64,000 nt of DNA from Tetrapyrgos nigripes (taxonomy: Eukaryota; Basidiomycota; Agaricomycetes; Agaricales; Campanellaceae): the NCBI GenBank assembly GCA_013368315.1, contig JAACJM010000213.1, positions 1 to 64,000 on the forward strand, in the 5' to 3' direction. Below the pieces are notes generated by a model. It made no database searches. It saw only the letters and a list, made by a program, of their open reading frames with translations, and was not told the origin of the DNA. Both the position numbers and the translations under genes were made by a program. This document shows, in pieces, positions 1 to 10,774 of the stretch; position 1 is the stretch's first letter, and every line of letters starts with the position of its first letter.

Positions 1-815
1 AGTGCATTTCCAGGCATAGACTGACTCGGCGGAGTCATCAATAGAGAGCGAGTCGCATTATTTGTCCATGCACCGCCGACGGCTGGAGTCCGTTTCTCAG
101 GTGATGAGAGGGAAAGAGGAGGGAAATCGGTGGACTGCAGATAGACTGGCTGCGTTTGATCCACCGCTCAGCGCCCGAGGAGGCGATATGGGCGACATGT
201 TCCGCGAATTGGTGTGAGAATGATCGTGGCAGCGGTTAGTTGCATGCAGAGTAGGATCTGGCTTTAGCCCAACTGCCCAGTCGGGACGAGCAGGAAGGGG
301 ATGCTGTTGCGAGGAGGCCGTTGAAGTGTACGTCCGCCTTGATGATGACGATGTTGAAGATGACTTCGGCGAGGCCGTTAATCAGACTTTCAGATATTAA
401 TGAGGAATAACTTACAGCAGTACAGCATCGTCATTTGGAGAAGGACGATAGTTACCAGAGCTTCCAGTACTGGTGTTCAACTGTCTTCGCATAGATGAAC
501 TCAGTCTTGGGCCTATGATTTCACCACCTCTCCTTCTCCTTCTCCTTCTCCTTCTCCTTCTCTTCAAAATCCATGGATATCCTGTTACGTGCTGCATTGT
601 ATGCAGCCTCGCGTTCTTCAATAGTCATCCACTTTTTTCCGCTTCCGCCAGTGGCATTACTACGTCCTCCCATACTGCTGGCTTCAGAGGGTTCGACATC
701 GGATGAGTCGGCATCTTCAGTTCGGCTTGACACGGTGATCTTGTTGAGACCGACGCATAATTTTGAAGGCAGGTTGAGTTGTAGGTTCAGGAGGAACCAA
801 ATCAGCTGCGGACGT
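1..815 (-). pseudogene. R3H/SUZ-type protein, decayed C-terminal fragment, runs off left edge
   Basis: Read on the minus strand, this stretch gives in order: DLVPPEPTTQPAFKIMRRSQ (about 815-745), then in another frame MTIEEREAAYNAARNRI followed by a KEKEKEKE tract (about 640-530), then a Ser-rich segment with RPDWAVGLKP (about 360-130), then QSTDFPPLSLSSPEKRTP (about 125-60) up to the edge. I recognise this order as the tail of fungal R3H-domain proteins: a SUZ-like KIMRR motif, the EEREAAY/EEKEKEK helix, then a disordered tail with an FPPL motif. The pieces lie in different frames, with stops between them and no convincing introns, and no R3H domain is visible upstream. I therefore call it a truncated pseudogene. 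A functional gene with introns I have misread remains possible. The assignment rests on remembered family patterns and needs a protein search. Confidence 0.45.
529..564. repeat. (CCTTCT)n hexanucleotide repeat
   Basis: About six units of a pyrimidine hexanucleotide. On the minus strand it encodes the Lys-Glu alternation of the SUZ-adjacent helix in the R3H-like fragment, so it probably began as coding repeat. The long ORFs of poly-Leu and poly-Arg in the other frames are artefacts of this repeat. Confidence 0.8.
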
Positions 816-1146
816 TTTGTCCGTTCTTCCCGAAGCAGGCGATGTTGATGGTCGTTCTGAAGACCCTGCTGAGAACATGGAGATTACTCCATCCTGTGTA
901 TCCGAGCCAAATCCCCAATCTTCTCCTATGGACGTTGTGTCGACTCGTCCCGAAGCGGGCGATGGTTGGAGGATGGTTGGAGTGACCATACATATATGGA
1001 AGTCGCGACAAACAGCTGCGACAAACAACCGACAAACACCTGGCCGCTCCCGCCTCTGTCCATGCTGATCTCCCAACGTTGCAAACTCCAACGCGCTCTC
1101 ATGGTATGTGTGCGCTTCTGGAGTATAAACTCTCTTTTACAGTGTT

Positions 1147-1664
1147 TTGAAGTTTTCCGTCTTCCCTGTCCGCTCGCCAGGTTCCTGTTCTACGAGGGCA
1201 TCTATGCCGATGTCTTCAGTAGCTGCGTCTGCATCGACGTCTTCCGGAACGGATTCTGTGGTGTATGTTTTCGCCTTGAATGAGGGTAGTGGAAAACTCG
1301 AGTACAAAATTGGGTCCACGGGCCGCACGCCTGAGACCAGACTCAGGGAATGGAGGAGGGGACACCAGTCAAAGGGGTTTAGACTGGTGTATTCGGTGAA
1401 GGTGGTAGGTAGGAATACGGCGTATGTCGTTGGTGCGTCGTGTGGGGTTTCCCAATTCGAACACTACTCATTTTCATCACAGAACACGAAGCCCATCAAC
1501 AGATACTACAATACGCCACCAAGATCCACAGGTCATGCCCGGATTGCCTTGTGGTGCACCAGGAAGAATTTGTCATGGAGCTGGATTTCGGATTGGAGGA
1601 TGTTCGCGACGCCGTCGACACGGCGAAGCGACTTGTAGAGACCAGGAGAGTGGGATGCACTTGA
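1147..1664 (+). CDS. T5orf172 / GIY-YIG-like domain protein
   Basis: Proposed exons 1147-1408 and 1483-1664 (147 aa, 74-nt intron). Exon 1 contains VVYVFALNEGSGKLEYKIG followed by a run with RLREWRRG. This matches the Y-x-KIG and R-x(3)-W pattern of the phage T5 Orf172 / Mug113-type nuclease fold, related to GIY-YIG, which is common in basidiomycetes. Splicing at GTAGGA/ACAG joins it to EHEAHQQILQYATK and CPDCLVVHQEEFVM, which fits the family pattern of a conserved E...H and a C-x2-C before an (H)xEwF element. The alternative donor at 1422 leads out of frame. At 147 aa it is short, and the region 817-1068 upstream, open in the same frame, may belong to it. Domain identity is reasonably clear; the exon structure and the substrate are uncertain. 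Confidence 0.55.
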
Positions 1665-2480
1665 TGCTTTTTAGGTTTCTTTGGTTTTTGGTGTTTTTTT
1701 TTTTTTGCTTTCCTGCTATTAAATCTGCTTTCGAATCGCTGCCAAGGTGTAGGACCACTTATGTATATAGGACTTTGTAACTAAGATATTTTAAAGCAGA
1801 CGCGTCTTTACGTTGACGCGTTGGACACGCACTTGCGTCAGATCACTGACGCACCAGCGTTGTATCAGTAGTCCATAAATATCATCTATTAGTACACCTA
1901 TCTAGAGTTCAGATGCATGATATATTGAGACTCGTATCTGTACATATATCTGGATTCCAGATACATACCATTTCTGGACACAAATCCGCAAAATTGATAG
2001 GTGATCTTTCTTTTGTTTGAATAGGTGTGCGAATTGAAAATCTTTTTGTACTTCTTTCCAAAGATCTAATATGACCAAAATATGACATGTGTCTGGTCAC
2101 GAATTAAATGTACGGTAAGGCATCCTAATATATCAACTTTCTGGTTAGATATCTAACTTACTAATACATGATCTATTTCGACTTATATCTGGGTTCCTAA
2201 TGTATCTTATTTCCGTGCACATATTAGATCACCTATCCGTCGAGCGGATATTTGTCCCTTTTCGGCGTGTTTCGCGCAGCCTCTCTAGAGTACGAGACGG
2301 TATCACAATACACAAAAACAATCAATACAGTCAAACAAAAGTGACCAATGAGAGGCTTGGAACGAACCTATGTAGCGGAGTCTGCATGTTTGTTTGCTAG
2401 GACAAACAGGTTTGGCTTGACCAAATAAACGCAGCAGAGCGACTGGGTGCGACTCGTAACTTGGACTCACATCTTCCCCA
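1665..2480. other. Intergenic region with a weak internal direct repeat
   Basis: No coding signal. AT-rich. The segments about 1912-1981 and 2162-2222 look like diverged direct copies (both carry ATATCTGG followed by TTCC and a run ending in GCACA/GGACACA). GATAGGTGATCT near 1998 has its exact reverse complement near 2226. This is probably an old repeat relic. It contains the promoter of the gene starting at 2481. Confidence 0.4.
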
Positions 2481-5400
2481 ATGCCTGGAAAGCACGTCCG
2501 CTTCAATATTCCCTCCACACCATTAGAGTCGTTCTCGATCTCCACATTGCCGTCTTCAGCTGGGCCATTGACACTTCCATCGAGCCCAGGACCTAGTCAG
2601 GTCAATCCCTCTATTGCACTCAGAGCCGTTCCTCCAGTAAGATGGGACGTTGCCATTCCCCCCTCATCCGCGAAACCGGCGCGTAGGAACACAACCAGAC
2701 AAGCCTTCTATAAACCAGCAACAACTGAAACTGCGCATCGCTTATATAAAGGCACCACAGGTTATGGAACCAGTATCGGCAGTTCCATCTCCATCTCTAC
2801 ACCTCCCGGAAACCGGCGTTCAAGTCGTGGATCATGCCGTGTACTAAACTCCTCCTCTTCCTCCTCCCCCTCCTCCATCCCTATCAAAACCGAGTCAGAG
2901 AGCGAGAATGACTTGAGTTATCATCAGTATGAAATTCCGCATCGGAACGTCGCCGCCCTCGGTCAGGATAGAGTTAGCCGACTAAGGAACATTGTGAGTC
3001 CACTTGGAATGTCTCCTGGGTCATTCGTGCCGGTACTCAACCTGATTGGCATCTAGCACGGTACCTATCCGGATCGACTGAAAAGTCTGCAAAATATCCA
3101 CAACCTTTCAGACCTAGCCGTATCTATAGATAACGCTTCTGGAACTCCTCTCAGCTCGGAAAAGGACTCCACATCCTCAGTACGCGCGGTTCCCGAGGTG
3201 ATGAATGGTTCTGCTCAGCGTGATTGTTCTCCAAAAGGGAGCAGTGTGTCCAACAACATTGATACCAAACAAGCTGTTTCGTTACCTCCATCAATGCCAC
3301 CCATATCAAAACCCGAAGAAATGAAGAACGTTGCACAGGGGTTTCCTTCAAATCCAACCGTTCACGACTCTTCTAGTGGGTTCAGAAAATGGCAGCATTC
3401 TGAAGCGAGGAAGAAAGGAAAGGATAGCGCAGTTGCTGGGTCTGCAAGTGAAGCTATGGATGTCGACGAGGAACCTTCCGGCGCTCGGGATGGTGGTGGT
3501 GAGTGTTTTCATCTCGGCTTAAAGATTTGTTCTAACCACAAATGGCTTAAAGGTGACCAACACTCGGAAACAGATCCTAGACCACGAGCATCTCCATCAG
3601 CTCCCTTCGCTCGCCTGCCACTAGAGTCTCCAGCTCCATCGTCTTCGTCATCGAAGTCTTATCCCATACCTTCGGTCACTCTGTCTCATGCCGAATCTTC
3701 TCAGTGTGACTCGCATCCTCAAAACTCATCACCTGCTTCCTTCAAGTATCCGGGAGCTCCTCCTCCTATCAGGCCTTCGTCATCTTTCCTTGCGCGAGTC
3801 TTGAACTCCCCCGAGCACTCTTGGACACCATTTAGCTGGGAACAGTCGAAGCCAGAGACGTCAAACAATGAGAATGCTTGGTCATCAGAAGTGGACAAGA
3901 TGTTCAATTCGGAGATCGAGCAACCAGACAATGAGGATCATGCAATGGATGACGCCTGCGTCAGCAAGGAAATCAAGAAAGAGGCATTGGAAGGAATGGA
4001 AAACCAGAGTCATTCCACAGATCCAAAAGACGCTGTAGTGGACCAACCCGAGCAGGACGAGCTCCCATCCACGTCTTCGCCTCCGCATTCGCCATCTCGC
4101 ATGATAGATGAACCAAAGGACCGTGAGGACGTCGAGGTAGACTCTGAGGATTGCAGATCAGATTCCGTGTCTTTGCAAACTTCTACTCCTCATCAGCCTG
4201 TCCCACCTGTCATAGTAGAGCCTCAGTCGAGAGTGGGTGCTGCAGAGACTATATCTTTCACTGCAGAGATACAGGAGCAGTCAGGTAGACCAGACACTGA
4301 TGTCAATGCCTCTCCTGCTTTGACTACTAAATCTCCACATCCATCACCATTACCATCACCTGCTCAACAGTGCATGCCTCTGTCTTCTCCTCTCTCTTCT
4401 CCTATATCCTCGCTAATCGAGCCTACCATCACGATAGATGTTCAGCGATCAGACAACGGTATTCCAGCTGAGCAACGCGCTTCTGCATCATCTGACATGG
4501 TTCCTGAACTAGTGCCTTCGACGTCCATTTCGCCTGATCAGTCTGTACGAGACGTACCTCCTGGCATTCCACCCTCTGTCTGGTCCTCGCTATCGCCATT
4601 GTCATCACCCGTCTCTGTCAATGGCCATGACGATGATGTCAAGTCAATCCGATGCTCTCCCATTCGAGATGATCCTGGCACAGTGTTGGAATCCAAGACT
4701 GAGCCTCCGTCTCCTCTACCTGAGCCTGCAGCTTTTCATCTCGTCCAACGTCCCGGAATTACTCCCTCCATAATGAACTGCGCCGTCCAAAAGAAACAAG
4801 AGTCCTTTGACTGTTTTCATACAGCAGACTCGTCTCCAACGCTTATCGGCGAGAGACCAGACCCACCAGACTCTCGGCATTTGACGATTGGAAATACCAA
4901 ATACTTATCTCGACTCCATTCAGGACTCCATTCTCCCGACTGGGTTCTCTCGATGCATCATGATTGGGGGTGGCTGTCCCGCTCTGGTGGAGACAAGGCC
5001 TCATTACCAGAAAGACGCAAGCGTGATACTGCCAACCTTCTCAGTCATCTTCTGGCCGAGTGGGCGGCTTCACCCCCTGGCGCTTTCAACAATGCAAACG
5101 GTTTTGGCATCCATGGGTCGTCATTTGCCAATGCCCAGAACGTTCATTATACAATCAATCACTACTGGCCTGCCCCAACGAGCAATTCTGGTCCGTCTTC
5201 GTATGAGTTGCACTTGCAACAGCAGAACCAGCAGTTGCAGAAACAACTGGAGGTGAGTGGGTCGGACATTAAATTGACCTTATGCTGACCCATGATGGGA
5301 TTTCATAGGACGAACGGACTATCAGGAAGCAAAATGAGGCGAGGAACGAGGTGAGGAACATGTCCTTGTTCGTCGTGTTCGTGGGTCTGACATCCTTTCC

Positions 5401-6031
5401 TTGATAGCGCATGTTGTCAAACATCAGAGTCAGTATCTATGACTTCTGTCTGAAGACCTTGAAAGAAGCTAAAGTGTCTTACAGCAATCTCTGCATCGCC
5501 TAGAAGCGCGTATTCCACCTGGACCCGAGCCTCCACCCAACGAAGCAGAGAATGAGGTAGGAGATACGTTTACTCATATGATTTTGTACAAGTGTCTTAC
5601 TCCTGAGCCTCTTCGGTAACAGGACTCATACTTTGACATTATGGTGAATTAGTTTTAAAATCTGCTCTACCAGTTCTTAGCTAACCTGAGCATTCCATAC
5701 GCAGGAAATCTTACATCGCTTAGAGAGCAGTTTACCTTCAGAAGCTAGTCACTCAAGACGACAGGACAACATTTGTCACCGAAATGATTGCTTTCATGAC
5801 TCCACCACTGCGCAATCCCTCTCTCGCACCAGCCCCCCATCCAGCATTCTTCCAGAGGCTGCCCAATGTCAAAAAACACCAGCTGTGGATGAAAACCCAC
5901 GACGTAGCAATCACTTCTACCGTTTATCCCACCGCAGACATTTCTACCATCCGTATGGGAGACCTCAGTCTCGATTTGGTACTTCGAGAAGGCTTTTGAA
6001 GTCCAACCTACCCGAAGACACAGAATCATGA
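2481..6031 (+). CDS. Low-complexity protein with DUF6699-like N-terminus and GFGI-GSSF/coiled-coil C-terminal module (module copy 1)
   Basis: Eight proposed exons: 2481-2993, 3057-3498, 3553-5252, 5309-5350, 5408-5428, 5485-5556, 5623-5643, 5705-6031 (1045 aa); every junction keeps frame. The start MPGKHVRF and a VRWDVAIPPSSA stretch look like the beginning of mushroom DUF6699 proteins, but the rest of that domain is not recognisable. Residues about 190-770 are Ser/Pro/Asp/Glu-rich and probably disordered. A conserved block follows: W-VLSMHHDWGWLSRSG (about 780), an RRKRDTANLLSHLLAEW helix, GFGIHGSSFANAQNV (about 835), a Gln-rich coiled coil split over tiny exons, and a His/Arg/Ser-rich tail. 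The 3' part from 3921 is duplicated in the next gene, and the C-terminal block recurs at 25677-28383. Function is unknown. The N-terminal similarity is weak; the exon model is supported by exact conservation of the last seven exons in the duplicate. Confidence 0.75.
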
Positions 6032-6196
6032 TGGGTTTGGGTGCATCTCGAACCGCAGATGTCTCGCAGTCCCTTCTCCAGTAGAACTATCGTCCTGACT
6101 ATCATTAATATTACCATTGTCTGACGAAGACAAGGGAACTACTTATGCTTCTGAGCCTGCTATCACAACAGTTTCTCACCTCGCTTTCCAAACCCG
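3921..6196 (+). repeat. 2.3-kb segmental duplication, copy 1
   Basis: Nearly colinear with 8486-10774, including all six small introns with identical or near-identical lengths (56, 57, 56, 66, 61 nt). Similarity starts at GAGCAACCAGACAATGAGG and stops abruptly after TTTCCAAACCCG; flanks differ completely. Copy 1 sits inside its own gene, so it is the likely parent. Confidence 0.9.
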
Positions 6197-7336
6197 GTTT
6201 CTTGTCAAGGGAACAATTGTCCCAACCATCATTGCAAAGAAGAATTGCCGGAAACCGCTGGTATTACTTGCTTTTCAGTCACTCTATATCCCATATTTGT
6301 CGTCTTGTTTTCGGAAGCTATCGTCGGATCTGCTATCGCCATCGTTTTGTTCTACATACTCGCTACAATCTCATGACTTTCATGGATGACGTCCCGCCCT
6401 GTCCCGCCGTATTCGTATTACTTCCTATAACCGCACATTGTGGTCAAGAAGTAAAGTGAAGACGCGTCAAGAGTCTTCAGGCATCGAGATTTTCAAAATT
6501 CAAAACCCTATTGTTTTCTTTGCGGAAAAAGGCTACAGGGCTATATACATAGTACATACAAAAATATACACACTTTTGGAAGTTTATAGGCAACGAGCGG
6601 ACTCCCCGTCGAAACCCTCGCGTCGCAGGCTCCGCTCGCAAATATTTCTAAAATCGCGTAAAGAGAATACATGTGCTTTAACTTGTATCTCGAGCAACTG
6701 GGTACTTGTGGAGACATGGAGACTTCGGGAGAGAAGCTGAGATTGGAATTGGTTCAATTGCAAGTTTGGGGAAAGATTGCCAATTATAATAACGCGTCTT
6801 GACCCAATACAGCCTAGTCTCGGTACCAGACTAATACAGCCACCTCTACGTCTCCACTCTATCTTTATTGTAGGCTTCTTCTGCCTCAACCCATATGAGG
6901 AAATTGTGTGGGTTGCAGGAAAATCTGGATGACAGTTCTGAAGGAGAAGCGAAGATAAGAGCAAGTGACGGATAGGATAAGTAGGTGAGTTTTCAGCTCT
7001 GGTTTGCGAGGTCATAGTCTTCTCCGGAACATCATTGGGCGTTAAAATTCGAACAGCTTTTGAATATTCTATGCAGAGATCCATGAGGGGGCTTTTGAAT
7101 AGCCTCCACCTGATGCACACCTTTCAAGTCATATTAAAGGCTAGAGCTCTTCTCGCACGACGCAACCCCATCACCTTTTCCATGTTCTTCCTACCTCAAC
7201 AGGACCACTCACCATGAGTCATCTCAGGGGTTCTTTTTCTTCTTTCATTCCTCGTTGAAAGGTCATCCAGGCCCCAATAGTAAAGATTATCGGCGCGCGA
7301 GGCTTCAGTCTATCAATACGACCTTCTCCAGCTATA
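6197..7336. other. Intergenic region upstream of the Clp1 fusion gene
   Basis: No convincing gene. A minus-strand ORF of 178 codons (6584-7120) has no recognisable domain and lies where the promoter of the next gene should be, so I treat it as chance. The 21 bases at 6401-6421 recur exactly at 16142-16162, followed in both places by CGCACATTGT after a short gap, suggesting an old dispersed repeat. Confidence 0.4.
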
Positions 7337-10300
7337 ATGTTCCAAGTCCCCTCTCATCCTCACTCGCCCTCTTTCCAGACTGCTCCTCATCATGCTCATC
7401 GCAAATCCATCGTCGCGTCTGCTACTTCACCGGCGCCAAAGTCTGTCCAACTCCCTCGCAGACTGAGCAGACCGGAATATACAGAAGTGTCCCGGTCGGC
7501 TATCATAGCAGCTGCTCCAGAACTGGCAAACATTCCCCCAGAATACATTCGTCAGTCGCTGAGACCAAAAGAGGCCGAGTAAGTTGTACGCTTTCTTTAA
7601 TGTTTGACTTTTGGACTCACTTCTTTCAGAATGCAAGCAGGTCTAAATGCCCTCTCTTCATCGCGTATGCCCAGTACTCTACCCAAAACCCATCTCCCGT
7701 CTCACCTCAGCGTCCCTCTCTACCACAAGTCTTCCTCGATACCCCCAGTCCACCCAACACACGCGCTTGCAGTCTGCCCGTCTCGCTCTTCTGGACACGA
7801 CTCGCAGGCACTCATCATTCCCGTGCACCATCTCATCCTCGCAGCCCACTGCGCACGTCTCCCAACTCTTCCTCCTTCTCCTTTTCAAACTCGAGGCCGC
7901 GACTACCTCGACCTACCCGTCGTACCTATCTCCCTTCCCTCACCTCACGCCTTTACCCTCATTCACAAATACCTCTACACACACTCCCTCGACGATGTCC
8001 TCAAATCTCTCATCCCTCTCCCTTCCTCATTCCTCCCATCTTCCTCTACTCCATCTCTAAACCGCGAAACCCTTTGTACGCTCATGACCTCCGAATCCAC
8101 TTTGTCTTCCCTTTCCCACCACCTCGCCGAGCATGCGTTACATAATCTTTCGACGTTGATGACTCACGTCACACACGTTAAAGACTTTTGGCAGACACTG
8201 GTCGTGTTGGGAGTGTATGATTGGGCGTTGTGGGATGTCGTGGATTTGGCTTGGGATGTTTGTTTGGGTGGATTAGTTTGTTTGGATGGATTGAATGTTA
8301 GGAAGGTTAGAGAATTCCCGGTTCTAGGGTTATTTGACCAGAAAGACGTCAATGCTACCGTGTCGACGACCTTGTCCAATAGTAATACACCTTCCAAATC
8401 GACTCAAGCCGTGTCTGGCTTAGATGATGGGACATTAAGGATCTGGGATGCAAGCACTGGAAATAGCATTGGACATCTTTCCAAGCAATCAGGCAACGAG
8501 GATCATGCAATGGATGGCACCTGCGTCCGCAAAGAGATCAAGAAAGAGGCATTGGAAGGATTGGAAAACTGGAGTCATTCCACAGATGCCCGGGAAGACG
8601 TAGTGGACGAACCCGAGCAGGACGAGCTCCTACCCACACCTTCGCCTCCGCATTCGCCATCTCGCACGATAGAGGATAAACTAAAGGAGTGTGAGGACGT
8701 CGAGGTAGACTCTGAGGATCGCAGATCAGATTTCGTGTTTTCGCAAACTTCTACTCCTCATCAATCTGTCCCACTTGTCATAGAAGTCGAACCTCAGTTG
8801 AGGGTGGGTGCTGCAGAAACTATATCTTTCACTGCAGAGATACAGGAGCAGTCAGATAGACCAGACACCGATGTCAATGCCTCTCCTGCTTTGACTACTA
8901 AATCTCCACATCCATCGCCATTACTATCACCTGCTCAGCAGACCATGCCTCTGTCTTCCCCTCTGTCTTCTCCTATATCCTCGCCAATCGAACCTACCAT
9001 CACGATAGACGTTCAGCGATCAGACAACGGTATTCCAGCTGAGCAACGCGCTTCTGCACTATCCGACGTGGTTCCTGAACTAGTGCCTTCGACGTCTATT
9101 TCGCCTGATCAATCTGTACGAGACGCACCTCCTGCCACTCCACCCGTCCTGTTCTCGCTATCGCCATTGTCATCACCTGTCTCTGTCAATGACCGCGATG
9201 ATGATGTCAAGCCAATCCGAGGCTCTACCATTCAAGATGATCCTGACACCACGTTGGAATCCAAGACTGAGCCTCCGAAAGAACCGTCTCCTCTACCTGA
9301 GCCTGCAGCTTTTCATCTCGTCCAACGTCCCGGAATTACTTTTTCACTTTCCATAATGAACCGCGCCGTTCAAAAGAAACAAGATCCCTTTGACTGTTTT
9401 CGTACAGCAGACTCGTCTCCAACGCCTATCGGCGAGGGACCAGACCCACCAGAGTCTGAGCATTTGACGATTAGAAATACCAAATACTCATCTCCACTCC
9501 ATTCTCCCGACTGGATTCTCTCAATGCATCATGATTGGGGTTGGCTGTCACGCTCTGGTGGAGACAAGGCCTCATTACCAGAAAGTCGCAAGCGTGATAC
9601 TGCCAACTTTCTCAGTCATCTTTTGGCCGAGTGGGCGGCTCCAGCCCCTGGCGCTTTCGACAATGCAAATCGCTTTGGCATCCATAGGTCGTCAATTGCC
9701 AATGCCCAGAAGGTTGATTATAATACCACCATCAATAACTACTATCCTGCCCCAACAAGCAATTCTGGTCCGTCAAGTTCATATGAGTCACACTTGCAAC
9801 AGCAGATGATCCTGCTGCTGCAGAAACAACTGGAGGTGAGTGGGTCGGACATTAAGTTGACCTTATGCTAATCCATGATGGGATTTCATAGGACGAACGG
9901 ACTATCAGGAAGCAAAATGAGGCCAGGCACGAGGTGAGAAACATGTCACTGTTCGTTGTGTTCGTGGGTCTAACATCTTTTTCTTTATAGCGCGAGTTGT
10001 CAGATATCAGAGTCAGTATCTATGACTTTCGTCTAAAGACCTCAAAAGAAGCTAAAGTGTCTTACAGCAATCTCTGCATCGCCTAGGAACGCGTCTTCTA
10101 CCCGGACCTGAGCCTCCACCCAACGAAGCAAAGAATGAGGTAGGAGATACGTTAACTCATATGATTCTGTACAAGTGTCTTACTCCTGAGCCTCCTCGGT
10201 AACAGGACTCGTACTTTGACATTAGGGTGAGTTAGTTTTAAAATCTGCTCTACCAGTTCTTCGCTAACCTGAGCATTCCATACGCAGGAGATCTTATATC

Positions 10301-10611
10301 GCTTAGAGAGCAATTTACCTTCAGAAGCTGGTCACTCAAGACGACAGGACAACATTTGTCACCGAAATGATTGCTTTCGTGACTCTACCACTGCGCAATC
10401 CTACTCTCGCGCCAGTCGCCCATTCACCATCCTTCCAGAGGCTGCCCAATGTCGACAAACACCAGCTGTGGACAAAATCCCACGACGTAGCAATCACTTC
10501 TTCCGTTTATCCCACCGCAGACACTTCTACCACCCGTATGGGAAACCTCAGTCTCGATTCGGTACTTCGAGACTTTTGAAGTCCAACCTACCCGAAGACA
10601 CAGAATCATGA
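7337..10611 (+). CDS. Clp1-like developmental regulator fused to duplicated low-complexity/coiled-coil module
   Basis: Exons 7337-7578, 7630-9835, 9892-9933, 9991-10011, 10068-10139, 10206-10226, 10288-10611 (975 aa), all in frame. Residues about 45-308 match the mushroom Clp1 family: RPEYTEVSRSAIIAAAPELA, NIPPEYIRQSL, an intron at the usual place, PTHALAV, ALIIPVHHLILAA and the C-terminal WQTLVVLGVYDWALWDVV. Clp1 is needed for clamp-cell formation and sexual development in Coprinopsis and Ustilago. After a short linker comes one degenerate WD40 blade (DDGTLRIWDASTGNSIG, about 340-363). From residue about 367 the protein is the duplicated C-terminal two thirds of the gene at 2481-6031, with the FGI-x-RSS motif near 760. 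No stop or splice site separates the parts: 7604-9835 is one continuous frame. Whether the fusion protein is made, and whether a separate intact clp1 exists elsewhere, is unknown. Confidence 0.8.
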
Positions 10612-10774
10612 TGGGTCTGGGTGCATCTCGAACCGCAGATGTCTTCCAGTCCCTTCTCCATTGAGGAGAACTATTGTCCTGACTATCATTACCATTGTCT
10701 GACGAAGACAAGGGAACTGCTTATGCTTCTGAGCCTGTTATCGCGACAGTTCCTCACCTCGCTTTCCAAACCCG
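8486..10774 (+). repeat. 2.3-kb segmental duplication, copy 2
   Basis: Copy of 3921-6196 joined at its left end to the WD40-like remnant of the Clp1 gene (AAGCAATCAGGCAACGAGG) and ending after TTTCCAAACCCG. Reading frame and all splice sites are preserved. Just beyond the right end, 10785-10850 looks like a diverged second copy of 10441-10506 (CTGCCCAA, CAGCTGTGGAC/TAGCTGTGGAC, GTAGCAATCACTTC/GTGGCAATCGCTTC), so the area has rearranged more than once. Confidence 0.88.

Noticed and set aside
473..706. Poly-Leu and poly-Arg ORFs around 473-733
   Set aside because: They are alternate-frame readings of the CCTTCT hexanucleotide repeat; the minus-strand KEKEKE frame is the likely original coding frame.
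6584..7120. 178-codon minus-strand ORF
   Set aside because: No recognisable domain, mixed composition, and it occupies the presumed promoter of the Clp1 fusion gene.
7255..8145. 296-codon ORF overlapping the Clp1 exon in another frame
   Set aside because: Ser/Pro/Arg-rich shadow of a coding region; the Clp1 frame explains the sequence.
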